NCBI RefSeq assembly: GCF_019175385.1 | Contig: NC_083340.1 | Span: 8,940,336 to 9,004,335 of the forward strand | Length of the DNA stretch: 64,000 nucleotides | Reading direction: 5' to 3' | DNA from: Lycium barbarum | Lineage: Eukaryota; Streptophyta; Magnoliopsida; Solanales; Solanaceae | Part shown: one piece after another, positions 47,018 through 57,060 of the stretch | Numbering within the stretch: position 1 is the first letter of the stretch | How the letters are laid out: each line of letters starts with the position of its first letter | Translations under genes and position numbers: made by a program | Notes under the pieces: model-generated | What the model saw: only the letters and a program-made list of their open reading frames with translations | Databases searched by the model: none | What the model was told of the DNA's origin: nothing

Positions 47018-47249
47018 CAGGGGCGGAGCCAGGATTCCGACGAAGGGTGTTCATATTTTAGGACAGGGGATGTGTGAGCGATAGTTTGCACACCCTTAGC
47101 CGCTAGGCTATCCTTCGTTTCTATGTCAAGGTTGTTCATTACTAGTATATATCCACAAAATTCTATATTTAACATAGACATTCGATATTTTTTTCCGACG
47201 AAGGGTGTTCATATATGAACACCCTTCAATGGGTGTGGCTCCGCCACTG
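47018..47249. mobile_element. hAT-type MITE with perfect 8-bp TSD
   Basis: CAGGGGCGGAGCCAGGAT and GTGGCTCCGCCACTG are inverted. CGCTTCAA flanks both sides (47010-47017, 47250-47257). 232 bp. A second pair of inverted words, GAAGGGTGTTCATAT/ATATGAACACCCTTC, lies inside. Confidence 0.9.
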
Positions 47250-47257
47250 CGCTTCAA

Positions 47258-47590
47258 TTCTCTTCTCCTTAATAAGTACATTCTAATGCTAATATGCTAG
47301 TTTTTATTTAATGACCTAGAGATTTGTTTGGGGCCAACCCTTAGGACCAACCACAATATTTGAAAGTCGGGGAGAATGCGCCCGCCCCATCTGCCCTTCT
47401 CCAGTTAAATACCAAGCTTAGTTTGCATGTTGTGCACGGCTTGAACATATGACCTAAATCATAGGTCCCTCAACCTTTTGGCTCTCGAAATAAGTCTTGG
47501 AGGCTACTAGTCTTAGCTACTGATACTCTAATTAGTGATTCTTGCCAGTTCGTGCATCCATGTAGCTTGACTAACTCCTACAACCTCACT
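47258..47590. other. Intergenic, possible SINE-like debris
   Basis: 47340-47500 has a GC-richer block with an ATGTTCAAGCC word on the minus strand that could be a degenerate B box. No more can be said. Confidence 0.3.
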
Positions 47591-47597
47591 TTTAATA

Positions 47598-47843
47598 CTC
47601 CCTCTCTCCCAATCTATGATACTTTTCGCTTGCCGAGATTCTAGTTGTATAACTTTGACCAATATTTTATAATATATTTTCTCACCAAATTGATATGCAA
47701 CTTATAGTACCTTTCATGTCGTTTTTAAATATATAAATTTTAATCCTATAATATTGAGTTCATCTAATCCAATTTAGTTTCATAGTTTAGTCAACTTGAC
47801 TCTTGAAAAGCGAAAAGTATCACATCAATTGGGACGGAGGGAG
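47598..47843. mobile_element. Stowaway-type MITE
   Basis: CTCCCTCTCTCCCAATCTAT and CAATTGGGACGGAGGGAG are inverted ends between TA dinucleotides; 246 bp, AT-rich interior. Confidence 0.85.
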
Positions 47844-48249
47844 TAACTATTTTACTTGCATCAGAAAATGTAACAAAGAGTGATAAAACCGGATGCGAGT
47901 CAAAAGGGAAAAGGAAAAAGGCTGTCGTCATGGTGGAGGAAAAGGGGAAAGTGAATGATTAGTTTTTTATATGTTTATGCATTTTGTATTTGCCAATGTG
48001 CGTGCATTTTGGATATTTTGAAAGTCTACTTGAATACCGCATTTGCTTCATACTATTAATACTCAAACTTAAGTCTAACTTGATTAAGTAATTGTAGATA
48101 GTCTATTTGAATGCTTAGTTGATATTATAAGGAGAAGTGATACCTGGAAGAAAAGCTTGGTGATCTTCTTTCCCAAAACACAAGGATTTGCTGACCTCTG
48201 TGGCCCTGTGACTCTACTGTATAAAGCAGAGATTCTGTCGAATTGGTGA

Positions 48250-51200
48250 ATGGTTATGATGAAGGAAGCAACTCCTAGAAGAGAGAAAGAAAATTACAAC
48301 AAGATAAACAAAAATAGCTATAGTAGTATGAGATGTCCACATTGCGCCGGTCCGCTTTCTAAGGAGATGGTAAAACAACTGATTCTTATACTTTTTGGAT
48401 GTGGTTTTGTTGTACTTCTGAGTGTTAATACCATGAATTATTAGTGTCTCTCTCATTCCATTGCAGGAGACAAGCGAGTGGACGGTTCCACCTCTAATCC
48501 GGGACAGCTTTTCTATGGTTTGATATTGATGATTTATGTTAGCACTACTTTGTTTTTCATTCTTGAATGATAAAATCAGGTTCTCCTTTATTTTATGGGA
48601 CACAATTTGAGTAGACCACTTAATTTGACAAATTAAAGTGCAGACGTGTATTGTAGCACTAGCAGTAAAAAGAAAATTTGAAGTATTCATATATGAGAGT
48701 TGGTCATAGGAAACATTGGTATTTGAAGTTGAATTGTAAATAAATTTTAATTCTTGAACATTGAAACATATGAGAGTTATATAAAACAAAATTACCTATG
48801 ATTATAGAAATATGTCAGTAAATGTTATCTGAATGCCACCCCCATCTAATAACTACTTCCGTAATATTTCAGATTGGTTCTGCAGTTGGTGGTACGACAA
48901 GTGCATTCTATGGCTTCAACCATGGTACATAGCAGTGTTTTAACCTTCTTCCTTAGATTCTTTCTGTATTCAAATTCTTGTTGTTAACATGCTCTATGTA
49001 TTTATATCCCTTTTGGGACGTGAAATATTGTTTATTGATTATGATCTGCTTTATATGGAGCAAAACGGATATTGATGATTCATATAGCCGAGTTCAATTA
49101 GTTTGGGATTAAGACTTAGTTGTTGTATAATTTGCTTCATATAACAATCCAACCATGCTGTAACATGACAAAACAATCTCTATGAAAATAAAATGGGGAG
49201 AATTCCATGTTATTCACACACTGGTTCCGGAGATTTGTGAGATTATCACCTAATACATTTCTCTCTTAGGGTTCACAATAATATAATTACAACATCTCGT
49301 TTTGTTTGCCTAAATTATCTAATGAAAGATGCCAAAGATTTATTCTAGATCACCTAAATGTTCAATCTAAGTTGCAAATATCTCCTTACCTTTTGTGAAA
49401 TATGCCTAAAAATTTCAGAGTTTGACGATCTATAAATTACATGTCAAAGGAAATCCATATTGTTATTTTGGGAAAAACTTGTAATTGTCTTATTCTTTAA
49501 TGATAATCCAAGAAACTGGAAAATTCCAAGTTCTGTTCTCTCTTTTAGAAATTGCCTTTGGCATCTCCTAAGCTCCATTTCCAAATTCTAAGGCTTGGAC
49601 TCTAATTTAGATTTTAGCAGCTGGTTGGCCATCTTTCGTGATTTTAGGATAATTATCTCATCAATTTTTCCTTATTGAAAAACTGCAAATTGATGGAGTG
49701 TCGACATTCTCGTGGTGCTGTCCTGTTTAAGAAGTATTTAAAGAAGCTCACATGTTTTAGCTTCATATAAATCCCTCCTATTTTTTGTGGGATTTCACTG
49801 GGTTGTTGTTGTTGTTGTTGTTGATGATATAAATCCCTCCTAAGTTGTGGCAACTTTTAATCCTTGCCCGTTAATCATCATTTAGCATGTAGTTCGAAGC
49901 TTTTTGAAAATTTGCTGTTAAATTTCTTTTACTGTTGATGTTCTAATCTTCTTAATGTTAAGAACTGTTTACAGTGTACTTATCAACGAATTGGTGACGA
50001 ACCGCACCACATGCACTAAAAATGTGTAAAAGATGAGCAAAGATCTAGATAGTATGCCCTTGTCAAAAAAAAGATCTAGATAGTATGCTCTTCTTTCTAA
50101 ATCATTCTTCCTACGTAACAGAAGATGCATTTCTGATTTCTATAGTATTCTCGGGATTATGCATGCCTGTCATGAAAGTGTGTTGTTGAGCCATTGAGCC
50201 TTTTTCATCAAGTTCATGTCTGTACTGGAGCCTAAATACTATCTTAATCCTACTTTACATGGTGGAATTTAATTTTTTAATAGTCACTTGCAATTTTGCA
50301 CATTTTAAATCTGAGACAAAGTTACTGTTTCTCAAAAGAAGATATGTCGAATCTGAGATGATTCATTTATGTACAAATACTGTGCTTATGTTATATGGAC
50401 CTGGTAATGTGAAAATGTTGTCTGAATGACAATCATATTAATGTTAACCAACGTGTCCTGTCTCTATCTTATTCCTCTTCTTCCTACTTGCAGTGATGCC
50501 GATTGTTAAAAGGTGGATTAAAGGGCCTATGTGGTTGCATTTCCTTGTCGGTGTAAGTTAGTTCATTTTTTTCTATTTCCTTATGCTGTGAGATACAAAG
50601 GATACCGTATAAGCAGGCTACAAAGAAATTTGTAATAAATTCTGAATACAGCTTATAGATGCTACCATTAAGTGGAATTACAAAATTCTAAAGCACTAGG
50701 CTTTTGTTTTGGAGTGCTAATGTGTCTCTTTTGTAAACTCTATTGTCAACACTACCTTTGAGTCGTAAATAATTTACGCAATAGTAAAGCATATCAACAT
50801 ACATGACAAAAGGATACAACTTGCAGTGCTTATTGAAAAGTAAAAATAGAATTTTCTCACTCATTCCTATTCTCTGGTTGTTTTTTCTCTCTTTAGTGCT
50901 TATTGAAAAGTAAAAATAGAAATGTCTCACTCATTCCAATTCTCTGGTTGTTTTTTCTATCTCCATTTCTTAGTTTTCTTTTTTATTGGTGGTTTAAATG
51001 CTGTTCAGTCACATTTTATTTTGGGTTTATGCAGGCCCCTCCTGTGATTGTTTTCTCATCTGCATGTGCTGGGCTAGCAGGTTCTATTCTATAACAAAAA
51101 CTTGTTTTTCTTTTACCTATTATCATTTCTTGATTGTGTGCTCTTGACACGAGAATACCTTGAATGTGTTTTCTTATTTTGTTCCATTTGACATTCTTTG

Positions 51201-51345
51201 CCGTGGTTGAAACCATACAGGTGGTGCTGTTCCAGCATTTGCACAGCTAGCATCTTCTTCTTACCATGCTGCAATCTCATCTTCCTCGTTACCGCCTACA
51301 GCCTCACAAGATGAGAACATGAGAAAATCTAGTTTAAACAACTGA
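48250..51345 (+). CDS. Small conserved plant membrane protein of unknown function (six exons)
   Basis: Exons 48250-48369, 48467-48517, 48873-48924, 50494-50552, 51035-51080, 51221-51345; GT-AG, in frame, 150 residues, or 124 if translation begins at the in-frame ATG 48328, just before RCPHCAGPLSKEM. The shorter start is attractive because everything upstream is low-complexity basic sequence. Seen: a CPHC pair near the N-terminus, then ETSEWTVPPLIRDSF, a Gly-rich hydrophobic stretch (MIGSAVGGTTSAFYGFNHV), and a second hydrophobic stretch (FLVGAPPVIVFSSACAGLAG into GGAVPAFAQLA), ending in a Ser-rich tail. This suggests two membrane spans in an organelle or ER membrane. I recognise it only as a conserved uncharacterised plant transmembrane protein. 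The exon frames interlock perfectly, so the gene model is strong. Confidence 0.8.
49770..49829 (+). mobile_element. SINE 3' tail in intron 3 of the membrane-protein gene
   Basis: CTCCTATTTTTTGTGGGATTTCACTGGG followed by (TTG)n, the TS-type ending; the body is lost. Confidence 0.55.
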
Positions 51346-51472
51346 GGAGAGATTCTTTTACTATCAGAAATCTTCTGCATTCTGCGGGATCATCTCTTTG
51401 TTGGCGACAGTCTGTCCTCTCCTGATTGTTTTACTATGGTTGTGTTTAAGATGTCTGCTTCTGTGTGATAGA

Positions 51473-51526
51473 AATTAGTCAAAGGTGCGCACAAGTTGGC
51501 CGGACATTACGGTTATCAAAAAAAAA
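51473..51526 (+). mobile_element. SINE 3' end fragment in the membrane-protein 3'UTR
   Basis: ATTAGTCAAAGGTGCGCACA then GTTGGCCGGACATTACGGTT and ATCAAAAAAAAA: the 3' end of the SINE family whose 5' part is at 33890-34040. Confidence 0.55.
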
Positions 51527-51529
51527 GAA

Positions 51530-52403
51530 TGACTGCTTGTGTCTGATGGATTTTTTTTCTTTTGAGAGTATGTGACTTGTCCATGTAATGAGTTGTTTAT
51601 TTTGTACATTCCAACTTTATTATTTCAGTGATGATAGAAATTTTGCCCTTTAAAGAAGTGTGTCGAGCTCCATTGTACTGCATTCTTATATACTTTGTCT
51701 TCTTTCTACACAGTTGTTTGAGAGAGACACAGTGTGATAGTTGTCTCGGAGCTCATACAGGCATGCTCTTTTGTTAATCTTTATGTATTTTGCATTCTAT
51801 CATGATGTTCAATTTAGGGATTTATCAACACGAATCCTTGTTCCGGTTGACGATTTCACCAGACTTTAAATTCTCTAGAATTAAATCAATACAATCCTAG
51901 ACCATATGTCTTATCCCATGCCAAGTTGTAGAGATCGACTTCGCACTCACTAGTTATCTGTCTGCTCAACTTTGTCTCAGCGTATACTGATGGCAGAAGA
52001 ATTGAGAAGAGGACAAGATCACTAAGTAGAATAATTCAAAAATGAGAAAGAGGAAAAGGAAATGTATCATGACAGTTCAAATCCTTTTACTGAGATCATT
52101 CTTGAAATATGTTATCCAAGTCAAGAAGAATAACTAAAAGAGATTTAATTATTTCTTGAAGAGCTTATCATGGTTCGAAAATTTTGAATGGACAAAATTT
52201 CCAGTTCAATTTGTATTTCAAAGAGATAAATAGAAAATACAACTATTATGGGAGGCATAACAAAGTAAAACTATCTAAGAAGACAACTGTAATTGCTAGA
52301 AGAGTAGCTCAAAAATAGATCCATTAATCTTGCTTGTAGATGCCATACAAGTTCTTGTGCATAGATCTGAATATTTTACAAAGTTGTAAGTCCAGCCTTG
52401 TTC
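51530..52403. other. Convergent 3' region between the membrane-protein and PPR genes
   Basis: The two genes point toward each other, so this should hold both 3'UTRs. No further gene or repeat boundary is seen. Confidence 0.5.
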
Positions 52404-54788
52404 TTAAGCAACACCATCTGGAACCTCAGTTACAGTCATCTTGCTAGTTAATCCAATTAGCTTTTGAGTCTCCTCATTCATCTTCACATTATCCTTTTTC
52501 ATCCTCTCTGCAACTATCATTGGCATCTTACCCGCATTCAGATAAGTTCGGAGAAGTGCATTATATATCTCTGTATTCACATATTTAGCATGCCGAAGGG
52601 CAACTAGCAACTGTTCTGCCACTTGAATGTTGCCCTGCTCTTCAACTATATGAAACATCTCTTGAACCATCTTTTTATTAGGATCCCATTTTGAAACACT
52701 AGTAACAGCTTTTTTGAAAAATCCGAGAACTTTATCCATTTCCTTTTGCTTCAAATAACCCCATGTAAGAAGCTCCCAAGTGGTGTAGCTAGGAGATATG
52801 CCTTTCTGCAGCATTCTGTTGTGAAACTCGACAGCCTTTTCCATCTCATTTTTGTTAATGTATGCAGCAAGAAGTAAATTTGAAATCCTAGTATCCTTCG
52901 TCACAGAAATAGATTCCCATTCAGTGTACAGTTTCATTGCTTCTCCAAATTCATCCAGTTTCAGTAAAGAAGATATCATACAAGTATATTCTGTATCGTT
53001 CAATTTACGGAACATTGACTTCATCTCCTTCCATATTCGGAAAACTTCATCCTTGCTCTCTATATTTGTATGCAAACTAATGAGAGAAGCATATGCAAAT
53101 CGAACCTTTCTGGAAATCCTTTTCTCCATTTCTCTCAAAGTTGACTTTGCCTTATCCTGAAGTGAGTTTTTAATGTAGATGTTGGTTAATGTGCTAAATG
53201 TTATCCAGTCAGGGTCCAATTTTGCCTTCTTTAGCTCAAGGAATGCTTTCTCGGCAGCTTCAACATTATTCTGCGATGCAAAAATTGCCAACTCCAGATT
53301 GTATGTGACAATATCAGGAGAGGTATTTTTCTTCAATTCCTCAATCAGGTCTGGAACCTTCTCTAGTTGCCCTTGGGATATGTATAAGGTAAGCATATGA
53401 TTATAAGGAAGAGGGCAATTCAAGAAACCGCATTCGGACATTTTTTCCATCAAAGACTCAGCTTTAACAGTGTCCTTATGCTGGACATAGGTGTGGAGAA
53501 GGGCAGTACAGGTGGTCTGGACCTTCAGTTTATCAGGTAGGTCTTCAAAAAACTTCTCCGCGCTGTTCATACCACGAACTTTTGCAATCAAGTCCAAGTG
53601 AACTGCATAGTCACCAGATACTAGTTGGATATCATCTTGTACCCTCATCCATTCACAAACCTGTAAACATAACCCCATCAATACTGGAGATTGCTATGCT
53701 ATTAAATGTGGAACATGTCTCCTAGCTTTTCAGAAAACTGTGATTTTCTCACAAGGGCTTTTTAGAATACTAAAAGACACTTAATCGGAGCAAGGACAAT
53801 AATTAATTCTAATAAAGCAAGAACAAAAATTAGAAGAAAGAAATTGCACGTTTGTATTACGCTTTTACAGCATGCTTGCCGTTCTTAACATCAGTCAGTG
53901 GCCACAGTTTCTATTAGCAATAATCCAAGAAATTCCAGCAAGCTTGAAGACTGACGCAATTCTCTTTACAAGTGAAAACTCGGTAGCAAATGGGAATACT
54001 GTAAAAAGCAGTTAACTTCTAAATCATATAACACCATTTCTTGGATTAGTAACTCCCTTGTTCAGAATCCAATGTGGCACCGTGTACAACGAATTGGAGT
54101 TTGAATCCAGCAATTTAACCACATACAATATTTCACTTGAGTATTCAATAAAAGAAATAGACACTTTACAGTTCTTACCCTACCCCATTCATCCTTAAGA
54201 CATTTTCATGGCAAAATACAGAAGCATGCCGACAAAACAGTCACTTTTCTTGTGCCAAGGGTCTATCGGACACAGCCTCTCTACCCCACAAAGGTAGGGG
54301 TAAGGTCTGCATACACCCCACCCTCCCCAGATACCACTTGTGAGAACACACTGGGTATGTTATTGTTGCCCAGAAAACAGTCAGCGAAAAAGTATTCCAG
54401 TGCTGTAATATCCTACCACTATAAGCCTAAGAATTAAATCACGAAACAGTTAATGAGAAGGAAGAGAAACCTCAAGGGCATGTTTGTATCGTTTGTGTCT
54501 TCGCAACTCCCGGACAATGCGATTGAGCTCATACTTGCGGACAGGGTGTCCTTGTTCCTTCCACTGGCGAATAGCAATGACAGCACTACGCTTTGCATAG
54601 ACCAAGCTCAAAAGCCTCTTCCCTAGCGTGTCTCTGCCACCAGTACGTGTGACGGTACTAGTGCCGCCTTCTAAATTAGTGGTAGTGCTAGTGCCACCTC
54701 CTGACATTGTGGGCTTCACTGCCGTTGCAGCTTCAGTCGATAAAGGGCGAACAGCAGCATAAGATCTCCGAACCAAACGGAGCAACAT
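52404..54788 (-). CDS. Mitochondrial P-class PPR protein, At1g02150-like (two coding exons)
   Basis: Minus-strand exons 54788-54471 and 53660-52404; donor GAG/GTTTCT and acceptor TACAG/GTTTGT join ALE-VCEWM in frame; 524 residues, the length I recall for Arabidopsis At1g02150. Start 54788 gives MLLRLVRRSYAAVRPLSTEA, a basic amphipathic mitochondrial presequence. An in-frame ATG at 54848 lies upstream but would be in a probable 5'UTR intron. After HPVRKYELNRIVRELRRHKR come degenerate 35-residue PPR helix pairs (LPYNHMLTLYISQGQLEKVP, DIVTYNLELAIFASQNNVEA, DWITFSTLTNIYIKNSLQDK and others). There is no E/DYW domain, so it likely binds organellar RNA for stability or processing rather than editing. 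Its targets are unknown. Confidence 0.92.
54253..54372 (+). mobile_element. TS-type SINE 3' part in PPR intron
   Basis: CCAAGGGTCTATCGGACACA, CCCCACAAAGGTAGGGGTAA, GGTCTGCATACACC and ACACTGGGTATGTTATTGTTG: same 3' body as the SINE at 43183-43500, here truncated at its 5' end and opposite to the host gene. Confidence 0.75.
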
Positions 54789-54821
54789 TTTTATTCTTAG
54801 CACGGACACACTTTGTACTGC

Positions 54822-55604
54822 CTGCTTTAAAAAAAAAAGATCCGACATGAGATAGCCATAAAAAAACAGATATCAAAACAAGGCTCATCTAGAAAACATC
54901 ATTTTCAGATATTTGAGTCTAACAGTCTTTGCAACAACAAATTACACATCAAATGTACTTTACCCATTTTTGTTTTTTATACAGGCTAACTTGCTTGCAC
55001 TTCCACTATTTCACAAGCCGGTACCCAATAACTTTGTCCACCAAGGCTTAGGCAAATGGGAAGAAATCACCTAGTGTTATTTGTTTTTGCTGGATTTTGA
55101 ACCTGAGACCTCATGATTCTCCTCCCACTTAAATGTACTTCACCACATAGTCTAAAACAACAGCCCGGAATAATAGTAAATGTACTTTCACACCTTATAT
55201 TGATCCCTTTCAATTTAAATTTTTAACACTAAAATCCATGACCTTAACCACTGTTTCTCAATTTAGCTACACATTTCCCAATGATCCCAGCTTAAACACA
55301 AAAAGCAAACTGTGTTAACATTTTTCCTTATTCTAAGCATTTCTCTTCCAGAAAAAATACACCAATTCCCTTTTTTTTTTTTTTTTCTGGATTATCGCCG
55401 ATTTGCCCTTGTAATCAATAAAAACATGATTTTTATTTTTAGACACCAAATGAACTTTCATTTCTTCAGTAAACCAGCAACAATCAGAGTTTTTAATGCA
55501 TTTAAGTAACAACCACAAATACATGCTATAAATTTGAACTGAATTAAAGAACTTAGGCTTATTAAGGAATTAAAAACTGACAAATAATCAGAAGAAAAAC
55601 ACAC
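54822..55604 (-). other. Predicted 5'UTR intron of the PPR gene
   Basis: On the minus strand a donor AATAG/GTGTGT at 55605/55604 and an acceptor TTTTTTTTTTAAAGCAG/GC at 54822/54821 frame a 783-bp intron before the ATG. It contains a minus-strand SINE. Predicted from splice signals only. Confidence 0.5.
54983..55155 (-). mobile_element. SINE, 5' part (family of 33890-34040)
   Basis: Reading the minus strand: a tRNA-like start with CTATGTGGTGAAGTAC, a B-box-like GAGGTCTCAGGTTCAAAATCC, then AACACTAGGTGATTTCTTCC, GTGGACAAAGTTATTGGGTA. It sits in the predicted 5'UTR intron of the PPR gene. Confidence 0.6.
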
Positions 55605-55680
55605 CTATTGTGCGTGTGATTGGCAGGTCAATTTACTCGCCAGTGAGAGAGTTAGGGTTTAGGGTTTAACACTTGAAGCT
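55605..55680 (-). promoter_or_regulatory. PPR 5'UTR exon with double telo-box
   Basis: AAACCCTAAACCCTAA on the minus strand at 55652-55668, just upstream of the predicted 5'UTR donor. Telo-boxes are frequent in plant genes for mitochondrial and ribosomal functions, which suits a PPR gene. Confidence 0.55.
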
Positions 55681-55689
55681 CTGGGTGTT

Positions 55690-55963
55690 TATTTCGGGTT
55701 ATCCACTTGGCCCATCAAATAACAAATTTTATCCGAAGCATTAATTAATAATTAAAAAAGTTAAGTATTAAGCAGATGACTCCTACAAATTTTAAATATA
55801 GACCCAAAACTCAATAAAATTTTCAGATGAAAATGTGTTTCTTTTACTAATTAGAATTATCAATAAAATAGTATTTGAGAGTCGAAAAATATATCTAAAA
55901 TATATATATGAGCTTAACAAATTTTGACTTAGGAAAATGAAAAAACAAGGAGATTAAGATAGT
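55690..55963. other. PPR promoter region
   Basis: AT-rich sequence between the PPR transcription start and the solo LTR; no gene. Confidence 0.4.
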
Positions 55964-56035
55964 TAAACAATACTTGTGTACGGTGAGAACTTGTGAAAAG
56001 TTCTCTCTGATTCTGTAAAGGTCCGCTCGGTAACG

Positions 56036-56453
56036 TGATGTGAACTGGAAATTTACACAGCTAGATAACAATTTGAATGATCCTAAAGAGGGGGAATTGA
56101 TCCCTCTTGAACAGATTCACTCTAGAGCAATTGGAAAAATAGGAAGAGAATGAGAATAGACTAGAATTGAGTTATTCTTTCATTGATCATCCAAAACATG
56201 CCTTACACAATGGAGAAGTAGATCTATATAGTTGAGTTAGGTAGCAAATGCAGTTACAGACTTGTAACTGTTTTTTGGATCTGTAACTAACTACTTCTAA
56301 CTGATTTTCTGGACTTCTAACTGATTCTAACTGACTGGACTTCTAACTGATTCTAACTGATTTGTCCAGCTAAGCTACATCCATTAGTTCTAACTGTTTT
56401 AACTGATTTGTCCAGCTAAGCTAATTACACTACTACAATTTGAGCTCATAACA
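56036..56453 (-). repeat. 3' LTR of the chromovirus
   Basis: 418 bp. It contains an internal array of TTCTAACTGA units, one more than the 5' LTR. Confidence 0.95.
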
Positions 56454-56470
56454 ATACCCTCCCCTTCAAG
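56454..56470 (-). promoter_or_regulatory. Chromovirus polypurine tract
   Basis: CTTGAAGGGGAGGGTAT on the minus strand, directly before the 3' LTR. Confidence 0.85.
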
Positions 56471-56481
56471 CATCCTTGTCC

Positions 56482-57060
56482 TCAAGGATGAAAATGAGGA
56501 AACCTCTTGGTGAAATCCTGGAGATCCTCCCATGCACTGTCCTCTTCAGCACAGTTCAACCACTGCACCAATACTTGAGTGATTGCCCTTCCCCTCTTTT
56601 GAGCCAATCTCCTGTCAAGAATAGCTGCAGGGGTCAGCAAAATGTGACCAGAGTCTGAGTGAACCTCTAGTAGTGTGGTAGATGCCATGTAGGAGCCTAT
56701 CTTCTTCTTGAGCTGAGAGACATGGAAGGTTGGGTGAATTTTTGACCCCCTAAGTAGAGCCAAGGTATAGGCAACAGGTCCTACTGCAGCAGTAACCTGG
56801 AAAGGGCCAAAGAACTTAGATGACAGCTTCTGGAAGGAGTGATCTTTGAGAGAGAGTTGCCTGTAAGGCTGCAACTTTACAAAGACCCAATCACCAATCT
56901 CAAAAGACCTCTCAGTCCTGTGCTTGTCAGCCTGCATCTTCATCCTGTTTTGAGCCTGGGCCAAGTGAAATTTGAGTTTCCTGAGGGTAGCTTCCCTTGC
57001 CCGTAGACTTCTATCAACCATGTCCAGCTGAGAGTCCAAAGGGAGGTAGGGTAGTAAGGG
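56482..57060 (-). pseudogene. Chromovirus integrase C-terminus with chromodomain-like end, shifted frame
   Basis: After the C7 run the protein continues in another frame: LPYLPLDSQLDMVDRSLRAR, the GPY/F region RSFEIGDWVFVKLQPYRQ and SSKFFGPFQVTAAVGPVAYT, then FHVSQLKKKIG and a chromodomain-like terminus ending VLVQWLNCAEEDSAWEDL. Such a C-terminal chromodomain marks chromoviruses and is thought to guide insertion to chromatin. The apparent ATG at 57144 lies in the overlap and is not a real start. Confidence 0.85.

Noticed and set aside
48214..48789. Minus-strand 191-codon open frame
   Set aside because: It lies antisense across exons 1-2 of the well-supported membrane-protein gene and has no recognisable domain.
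52852..53400. Plus-strand frames of 102 and 73 codons
   Set aside because: Antisense shadows of the PPR exon.
54789..54848. PPR start at the upstream in-frame ATG (54848)
   Set aside because: That segment reads as the end of a T-rich intron with a good acceptor at 54822, and the later start gives a proper mitochondrial presequence.
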